Assembly (NCBI GenBank): GCA_964405755.1
Contig: CAYOPF010000040.1
Location: 1 to 20,924 of the forward strand
DNA from: GWF2-33-9 sp964405755
GTDB lineage: Bacteria > Bacteroidota > Ignavibacteria > Kapaibacteriales > UBA2268
Length of the DNA stretch: 20,924 bases
Reading direction: 5' to 3'
The translations under genes were made by a program, and so were the position numbers. The notes under the pieces are model-generated. The model saw nothing but the letters and a program-made list of their open reading frames with translations. It had not been told where the DNA came from and made no database searches. Positions 16,529 through 20,924 of this stretch are shown here, one piece after another; position 1 is the stretch's first letter; each line of letters opens with the position of its first letter.

Positions 16529-16690
16529 TTACCTATTGATTAAATTTTCACTCGAAAATTCTCTAATTTGGATAGTTGAATAATTGTCATAACTATTAAA
16601 GAAAGTTGAACCAATTAATTCACCTTTAGCGCCGATAGCAATTAAAAAGAGTACAATTAAGTAAATTTTATGGATAAATTCTGAGAACAT
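16529..16690 (-). CDS. 5' segment of the interrupted b561-like gene (53-residue signal-peptide-bearing ORF)
   Basis: The ATG at 16690 opens a 53-codon ORF encoding a typical export signal (FIHKIYLIVLFLIAIGAKGE). It is preceded by a GAGGT Shine-Dalgarno-like site and overlaps the end of the Rieske gene by 23 bases. It ends in TAA (16531-16529), but the same frame then stays open for 217 more codons through the b561-like protein, with no shift. The stretch after the stop is polar and acidic, as in a periplasmic linker (EFFSENEFSENTPTEQ). The simplest reading is one gene with a single nonsense codon. Alternatives are a sequencing error, stop-codon readthrough, or two coupled cistrons with a TTG restart. 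Confidence 0.6.
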   Translation of the reverse strand: MFSEFIHKIYLIVLFLIAIGAKGELIGSTFFNSYDNYSTIQIREFSSENLINR

Positions 16691-17078
16691 TGCCTATTAC
16701 CTCAATTTTATATTGAACTAAGTCTTTTTGTGCTGGTCCGGATTGCCTTTTTCCAGAGTTCGTAAAAATCGATCCGTGTGCAGGACATTCAACTCTATCC
16801 TGGGTGGGTTGATATTCAACTGCTACTCCTTCGTGGGTACATTTGGAACTTACTGCAATATAAGAACCCGATACTGTTCTCGCTACCAATATTCCATTGA
16901 TGACTACAAATTTGCCATTTTCCTTAAGGGCGGAATAATTAGTATCATTTAAATCTATCGAGAAATCGACATTCGAAGGTGCATTCACACTCGCATCGTC
17001 GCATCCTGTAAAGCATTTTGCAAATAGTAATGCTGTTACAGATAATCCTGTAAGTTTTAGAAATTGTTTTCTATCCAT
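16668..17078 (-). CDS. Rieske [2Fe-2S] lipoprotein
   Basis: This 136-residue protein is essentially one Rieske domain behind an export signal. The cluster ligands are visible as CTH (C80, H82) and CPAHG (C98, H101), in the CxH-x15-CxxH pattern. The N-terminus MDRKQFLKLTGLSVTALLF resembles a Tat-like signal with RK in place of RR; C26 in FTGC could be a lipid anchor. The strand GNVLRIYP closes the domain. It is too short for a full bc1 Rieske subunit and looks more like the small Rieske proteins paired with b-type membrane cytochromes. It is first in the run Rieske, b561-like, YceI, CxxCH/T9SS; its 3' end overlaps the start of the interrupted membrane-protein gene. A role as electron carrier between quinol and a surface acceptor is inference. 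Confidence 0.9.
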   Translation of the reverse strand: MDRKQFLKLTGLSVTALLFAKCFTGCDDASVNAPSNVDFSIDLNDTNYSALKENGKFVVINGILVARTVSGSYIAVSSKCTHEGVAVEYQPTQDRVECPAHGSIFTNSGKRQSGPAQKDLVQYKIEVIGNVLRIYP

Positions 17079-17242
17079 TTTTTTGTCTAATTAATTTTTA
17101 CTGAGATTATTTAGACTTTATTAAGTTACAATTATTTTGTCTCAATTATAATTATTTTTTGGATAGATAAACATTATAAAAAAGAAATAATGTTATTTAG
17201 AAAGTCATTATGGAAAATATAGTAAAAAGTCTATAACAAAGT

Positions 17243-17282
17243 AACCTTCGGAAGGTTCAATCATACAAGCAAGGATGCTTGT
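17243..17282. repeat. Two adjacent small palindromes
   Basis: AACCTTC and GAAGGTT (17243-17257) flank one G. Seven bases later, ACAAGCA and TGCTTGT (17265-17282) flank AGGA. Both stems are perfect 7-mers. Side-by-side small hairpins like these resemble REP-type repeats; copy number elsewhere cannot be judged here. Confidence 0.55.
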
Positions 17283-17320
17283 TCCACCAGTAATTCTTGC
17301 TCTTAAAAAGTTATATTATC

Positions 17321-17364
17321 GGGAAAATTTCCCTTCTCCGAAGGTGTTTCCCGAAGAGACGGGA
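17321..17364. repeat. Further inverted repeats GGGAAA/TTTCCC and TCCCG/CGGGA
   Basis: GGGAAA-A-TTTCCC (17321-17333) is perfect. TCCCG (17349-17353) pairs with CGGGA (17360-17364) around AAGAGA. The stems are short and the segment may be a decayed repeat. Confidence 0.4.
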
Positions 17365-17385
17365 GAGGCGATTTTGTCATAATTT

Positions 17386-17422
17386 TAATAAAACCACCCC
17401 CTTTGTCCCCCACACAAAGGGG
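17386..17422 (-). terminator. Candidate intrinsic terminator of the aspartase gene
   Basis: On the minus strand CCCCTTTGT (17422-17414) pairs with ACAAAGGGG (17406-17398) around a 7-base loop, then GTGG and TTTTATT follow. It lies 58 bases after the aspartase stop. The U-tract is offset by four bases and imperfect, so this could instead be one more palindromic repeat of the cluster. Confidence 0.4.
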
Positions 17423-17480
17423 AAAATTCCGCAATGTGGCTCAGAATGACATGATTTTGCAACTACTACTTTAATTACTA

Positions 17481-19352
17481 CTATCTTTTCATCTTTGTGT
17501 GATGAATCATATTTACAGGGTTTAGCACCTCGTCCAATTCTTCTTGGGTCATATAACCACGTTCGAGAACCAAATCGTAAACAGAACGATTATGTTCAAG
17601 TGCATCTTTGGCTATCTCGGTGGAACGCTCATATCCTAGGTATGGATTCAGTGCAGTAACTAAACCAATAGAATTCTCGACATATTCACGACATTTTTTC
17701 TCGTTAGCAGTAATACCATCAATGCAGCGATATTTTAAGGTTTTCATGCCATTTTCGAGCATCATCATCGATTCGAAAATAGATTGGGCAATAACTGGTT
17801 CCATTACATTTAATTGCAGCTGGCCAGCTTCGGCAGCCATAGTAACAGTTAAGTCGTTACCAATCACCTTGAATGCAATTTGATTTACAACTTCGGGTAT
17901 AACCGGGTTTACTTTACCGGGCATTATCGAGGAACCAGGTTGCATAGGTGGAAGATTAATTTCGCCAATACCGGCACGTGGACCTGAGCTTAATAATCGC
18001 AAATCGTTGGAGATTTTGGATAGTTTAACTGCTAATCTTTTAATTGCCGACATAAACATAACAAAAGCACCGGTATCTTGGGTTGCTTCCACCAAATTTG
18101 TAGCCAGTCGCACTGGTAATCCTGTAATTTCCCACAAATAGTGCATAACAAGTTCACCAAATTTAGGATCGGCATTGATACCTGTTCCAATTGCAGTCCC
18201 CCCCATATTTAGTTCGAGAAACAAACGGGCATTTTCTTCGATTCTATTGATTTCTTCTTCGAGAGTAATTGCATAGGCTTCGAATTCTTGTCCTAAGGTC
18301 ATTGGGACTGCATCCTGAAGCTGAGTTCGACCCATTTTAATGATGCTTGTAAATTCTTTGGCTTTATTTCTAAAAGAATGTACTAAATCCTTGAGAATTT
18401 CGATTAGTTTTTTACTTTTATAAATCAGAGCAATATTCAGTGACGAAGGATAGGCATCATTTGTGGATTGCGACAAATTCACATGATTGTTAGGATGGCA
18501 GAATTCGTACTGTCCTCGCTCGTAACCCATAATTTCGAGTGCCCGGTTGGCAATTACTTCGTTGGCATTCATATTGGTCGAGGTACCTGCACCACCTTGA
18601 ACCATATCCACAACGAAATGAGTATGCCATTTGCCATTAATTATTTCTTCGCATGCTTGCGAAATTGCGTTGAATACCTTAGGTGGCAACAAACCTAAAT
18701 CATAGTTTGCTTTGGCAGATGCTAATTTAATTTGTGCAAGTGCAATAACTAAATTTGGAAAGTGATTGATTGCAACCCGCGATATTTCGAAATTTTCCAA
18801 ACCTCTTAGGGTTTGAATACCGTAAAGAACTTCCTGAGGAACTTCCTTATCCCCAAGCAAGTCATGCTCGGTGCGAGTTTTTCCAGATATATATTGTGTG
18901 GCAATATCGACTACCTGGTTGGTTGTTTGCCTCATCCTTCGGGATATAATCTGGGCAGTCTTGGAAATAACTTTCACATAAATACTTGGTTTTTCTTCCA
19001 ATACTTTTTGAAAAGTTTTTGCATTAAATTTGAAAACAACAGAATTAGTTAGTGATTTTGCAGAAGTAGAATGTGGATAATCGTCCAGCAAAGCTCCTTC
19101 GGCAAGGAAGTCGTTTTTACCAAAAACGGCTAATTGTTTTTCCTCGCCATAAGGATTGAGTTTATAGAGTTGGATATTTCCTTCTTTGATAACATAAAAG
19201 TTTGTTCTTTGTTGATTTTCTTCAAAAATTATTTCGGTTGGCGAATAATTTACAATTTCGTATGCATCGTGGAGTAAATCGATTTCCTTTGCGGTTAATT
19301 CCTTAAAAAGTTCAACTTCTTTTAAAAAGTTTTGAATTTCGGCACTGTTCAT
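17481..19352 (-). CDS. aspA: Aspartate ammonia-lyase with N-terminal cNMP-binding-like domain
   Basis: The protein is 623 residues from the ATG at 19352, chosen over the TTG at 19364 because GAGG lies six bases before the ATG. Residues about 6-135 form a CRP-type cyclic-nucleotide-binding fold (YVIKEGNIQLYKL, then AEGALLDDYPHSTSAKS). A helical linker leads to a complete aspartase from about residue 159: EHDLLGDKEVPQEVLYGIQTLRG, GTSTNMNANEV, HPNNHVNLSQSTNDAYPSS, GRTQLQDAVPMTLGQE and the lyase signature GSSIMPGKVNP (473-483). It cleaves aspartate to fumarate and ammonia. Typical AspA is about 470 residues, so the front domain is extra. The Arg that binds the cyclic phosphate in CRP-type pockets is His here (H94), while the Glu is kept (E85). 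Regulation by a nucleotide is possible but unproven. Confidence 0.93.
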   Translation of the reverse strand: MNSAEIQNFLKEVELFKELTAKEIDLLHDAYEIVNYSPTEIIFEENQQRTNFYVIKEGNIQLYKLNPYGEEKQLAVFGKNDFLAEGALLDDYPHSTSAKSLTNSVVFKFNAKTFQKVLEEKPSIYVKVISKTAQIISRRMRQTTNQVVDIATQYISGKTRTEHDLLGDKEVPQEVLYGIQTLRGLENFEISRVAINHFPNLVIALAQIKLASAKANYDLGLLPPKVFNAISQACEEIINGKWHTHFVVDMVQGGAGTSTNMNANEVIANRALEIMGYERGQYEFCHPNNHVNLSQSTNDAYPSSLNIALIYKSKKLIEILKDLVHSFRNKAKEFTSIIKMGRTQLQDAVPMTLGQEFEAYAITLEEEINRIEENARLFLELNMGGTAIGTGINADPKFGELVMHYLWEITGLPVRLATNLVEATQDTGAFVMFMSAIKRLAVKLSKISNDLRLLSSGPRAGIGEINLPPMQPGSSIMPGKVNPVIPEVVNQIAFKVIGNDLTVTMAAEAGQLQLNVMEPVIAQSIFESMMMLENGMKTLKYRCIDGITANEKKCREYVENSIGLVTALNPYLGYERSTEIAKDALEHNRSVYDLVLERGYMTQEELDEVLNPVNMIHHTKMKR

Positions 19353-19401
19353 ATAAAACCTCAATAGTGTAGAATTACTAAATTTGTATTTTTTATAAAA
19401 A

Positions 19402-19434
19402 CAAAATTATGGATTTCATAATCAATATCGACAA
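19402..19434 (-). promoter_or_regulatory. Candidate promoter of the aspartase gene
   Basis: On the minus strand a TTG lies 22 bases before TAATTTTG (19409-19402), which matches the Bacteroidota -7 consensus TAnnTTTG. It would give a leader of about 45 bases before the ATG at 19352. It overlaps the start of the divergent PAP2 gene. Confidence 0.35.
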
Positions 19435-19978
19435 GCAATTATTCTATTTTTTTAATGTTACTCTTGCAAATCCCGTATTTGATTACTTAATGCCAATTCT
19501 TACAAATCAAAGAAATTGGTTTCCAATATATCTCGCATTATTTCTTTTCATAATAATTAAGTATAGAAAGAATGGTCTATACATTCTATTTGCAATTTTT
19601 CTGGCGGCAAGTCTTGGAGATTATATTAATAGTAGTATAATCAAGAATATAGTAGGTCGTCTGCGGCCTTGTGCCACTTTATCAGATATTCATTTGCTTG
19701 TATCTTGCGGTCCAGGTAAATCATTCATGTCGTCGCATGCAGTCAATAACTTTTCATTGGCTTATGTCTTAAGTTTTTATTTTAAGGAAAATAAATGGAT
19801 ATTCTATACACTTGCTTCAATGGTAGCTTATTCCAGAGTTGCAGTCGGTGTTCATTATCCTTTGGATATTATTGGGGGTGCTGTGCTTGGTTTAGGTTTT
19901 GGATATATTGCAATCAAAATTACAATTTGGACCGGCAATTATTTTGCAGAAAGGAAAAGGAAAGCAAAGAAATTCTAA
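19409..19978 (+). CDS. PAP2-family membrane phosphatase
   Basis: This 189-residue protein has about five or six hydrophobic helices and the three PAP2 phosphatase motifs: K79-x6-R86-P87 (KNIVGRLRP), S109-H110 (in MSSHAVNN, in place of the usual PSGH) and S142-R143-x5-H149-x3-D153 (SRVAVGVHYPLD). All catalytic residues (Lys, Arg, both His, Asp) are present. Such enzymes dephosphorylate lipid phosphates at the outer face of the inner membrane, for example undecaprenyl diphosphate, phosphatidate or lipid A; which one cannot be told here. It is divergent from the aspartase gene (56 bases) and its stop overlaps that of the convergent hybrid kinase by 4 bases. Confidence 0.9.
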   Translation: MDFIINIDKQLFYFFNVTLANPVFDYLMPILTNQRNWFPIYLALFLFIIIKYRKNGLYILFAIFLAASLGDYINSSIIKNIVGRLRPCATLSDIHLLVSCGPGKSFMSSHAVNNFSLAYVLSFYFKENKWIFYTLASMVAYSRVAVGVHYPLDIIGGAVLGLGFGYIAIKITIWTGNYFAERKRKAKKF

Positions 19979-20924
19979 CTATCAAGAATATTTCTTATTT
20001 TGGTTGCCATTTCATTTAATGGAACTGGCTTTAAAAGCAATTCCTTTACATTCAGTTCATTAAGGTTAACATTATCCGGAGTACTGCTATAACCAGTTGT
20101 AAGTATTATTGGGAGTTGATTATTTATTGAATTTACTTCCTTTGCAAAATCAATTCCATTCATCTCCGCCATGTTAATATCTGTTATAATCAAGTTAAAT
20201 TTTTCAGGATTTAATCTAATCATATCCAAAGCAGCAATTGGCGATGCAGTAACTTCTACATTATAACCAAGGGATTCTAAAGAAATTTTCGATATTTCAA
20301 GAATACTTTCCTCATCATCAACAATTAAAAGTTGCTCTGTACCTTGCAAGGACTCTGATATTGTTTGCGTTGTGTATATGCTATTGGTTTCAGCTTTAGG
20401 TAAATATATCGAAAATGTAGTGCCCAAACCTACTTCAGAATATACTTTAACACCACCATAGTGTTCTTTAATAATGCCCAACACAGTGGAGAGACCTAAT
20501 CCAGTACCTTTGCCATGTGGTTTGGTAGTAAAGTAAGGGTCAAAAATCTTATCCATTATGGATTTATCAATCCCAGTACCATTATCAGTAATGGTAATTC
20601 TCACATAATCGCCAGCATTAATATTTCCTGCAAATCCAAAATCATTCTCGGATACTGTCTGATTTTGGAAATTAAGGTTAATAAAACCTGTTTCATAATT
20701 CAGAGCGTGGTAAGCATTTGTAATTAAATTTAAAAATATTTGATGAATTTGAGTAGGGTTGGCATTCACATTCCATAAATAATCTGAATAATCAACCTTT
20801 ACTTCAACAGTATTTGGTAGGGTTGACTGCATCAGTTTTATCACTTCTTTAGCTAAATTTACAACATTAACTTGAATTTTTTCGGTTTCATTTCTTCGCG
20901 AAAATGATAATATTTGACTTATTA
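19975..20924 (-). CDS. Hybrid histidine kinase with C-terminal receiver (5' partial)
   Basis: The frame runs off the window end; the GTG at 20844 is internal, since upstream codons read ISQILSFSRRNETEKIQV, the end of a HisKA segment. Visible parts are the HATPase domain with N box QIFLNLITNAYHAL, G1 DNGTGID, FDPYFTTKPHGKGTGLGLS and a final FSIYLP. A linker leads to a receiver domain of about 115 residues (LLIVDDEES, phosphoacceptor Asp in IITDINMAEMNG, TTGYS, Lys in LLKPVP). The pattern fits NtrB-like hybrid kinases with PAS sensors. The input domains and the phospho-histidine are outside the window. The stop overlaps the stop of the PAP2 gene by 4 bases. Confidence 0.92.
   Translation of the reverse strand, partial: ISQILSFSRRNETEKIQVNVVNLAKEVIKLMQSTLPNTVEVKVDYSDYLWNVNANPTQIHQIFLNLITNAYHALNYETGFINLNFQNQTVSENDFGFAGNINAGDYVRITITDNGTGIDKSIMDKIFDPYFTTKPHGKGTGLGLSTVLGIIKEHYGGVKVYSEVGLGTTFSIYLPKAETNSIYTTQTISESLQGTEQLLIVDDEESILEISKISLESLGYNVEVTASPIAALDMIRLNPEKFNLIITDINMAEMNGIDFAKEVNSINNQLPIILTTGYSSTPDNVNLNELNVKELLLKPVPLNEMATKIRNILDS

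Larger units (their letters stand above)
17079..17480. other. 402-base non-coding spacer rich in hairpins
   Basis: No convincing gene is present on either strand. The half next to the Rieske gene is very AT-rich and holds a weak hairpin (AACATTA at 17170-17176 with TAATGTT at 17188-17194) and presumably the Rieske promoter. The half next to the aspartase gene holds five further inverted repeats, listed separately, and is richer in GC than the genes around it. Confidence 0.7.

Overview
The window is AT-rich, densely packed bacterial DNA. It most likely comes from the Bacteroidota / Ignavibacteriota / Kapabacteria side of the FCB group. This rests on four things: a C-terminal type IX secretion (T9SS) sorting domain with a YPNP motif, a T9SS plug-family (DUF5103) protein, a type III glutamine synthetase, and weak Shine-Dalgarno sites with TAnnTTTG-like promoter boxes. 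The assignment is an inference from gene content; no rRNA or tRNA gene is visible to settle it.

Left part, plus strand (1-4690). The window opens inside an OmpA-family protein. Three signalling genes follow: a stand-alone receiver, a membrane CHASE-PAS histidine-kinase-like protein whose ATPase domain has lost its ATP-binding boxes, and a cytoplasmic receiver-kinase with intact motifs. Together they look like a phosphorelay in which the catalytically complete member may serve the degenerate one.

Middle, minus strand (4687-13101). Read in the direction of transcription, the genes are a small outer-membrane barrel protein, the T9SS plug-family protein, a spacer with two perfect palindromes, type III glutamine synthetase (with a 42-base N gap), then menA, an MFS transporter and an ABC-F ATPase. 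The last three overlap by 8 and 4 bases. The menA Shine-Dalgarno lies inside a predicted hairpin that ends directly at the start codon.

A plus-strand pair follows (13139-14417): an alpha/beta hydrolase overlapping a small lipoprotein.

Right part, minus strand (14472-19352). An aspartate ammonia-lyase fused to an N-terminal cyclic-nucleotide-binding-like domain is followed by about 400 bases of hairpin-rich non-coding sequence. Next comes a redox-looking run: a Rieske lipoprotein, a four-helix histidine-rich (b561-like) membrane protein, a YceI protein, and a CxxCH protein with a T9SS sorting tail. The b561-like reading frame is interrupted by one in-frame TAA. Upstream of that stop, in the same frame, lies a signal-peptide-like start that overlaps the Rieske gene. 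The window ends with a PAP2 phosphatase (plus) convergent with a hybrid histidine kinase (minus) that runs off the end.

The strongest candidates for something undescribed are the interrupted b561-like gene and its redox cluster with a surface-exported heme-motif protein, the cNMP-domain/aspartase fusion lacking the usual phosphate-binding Arg, the degenerate CHASE kinase paired with a receiver-kinase, and the menA leader hairpin.
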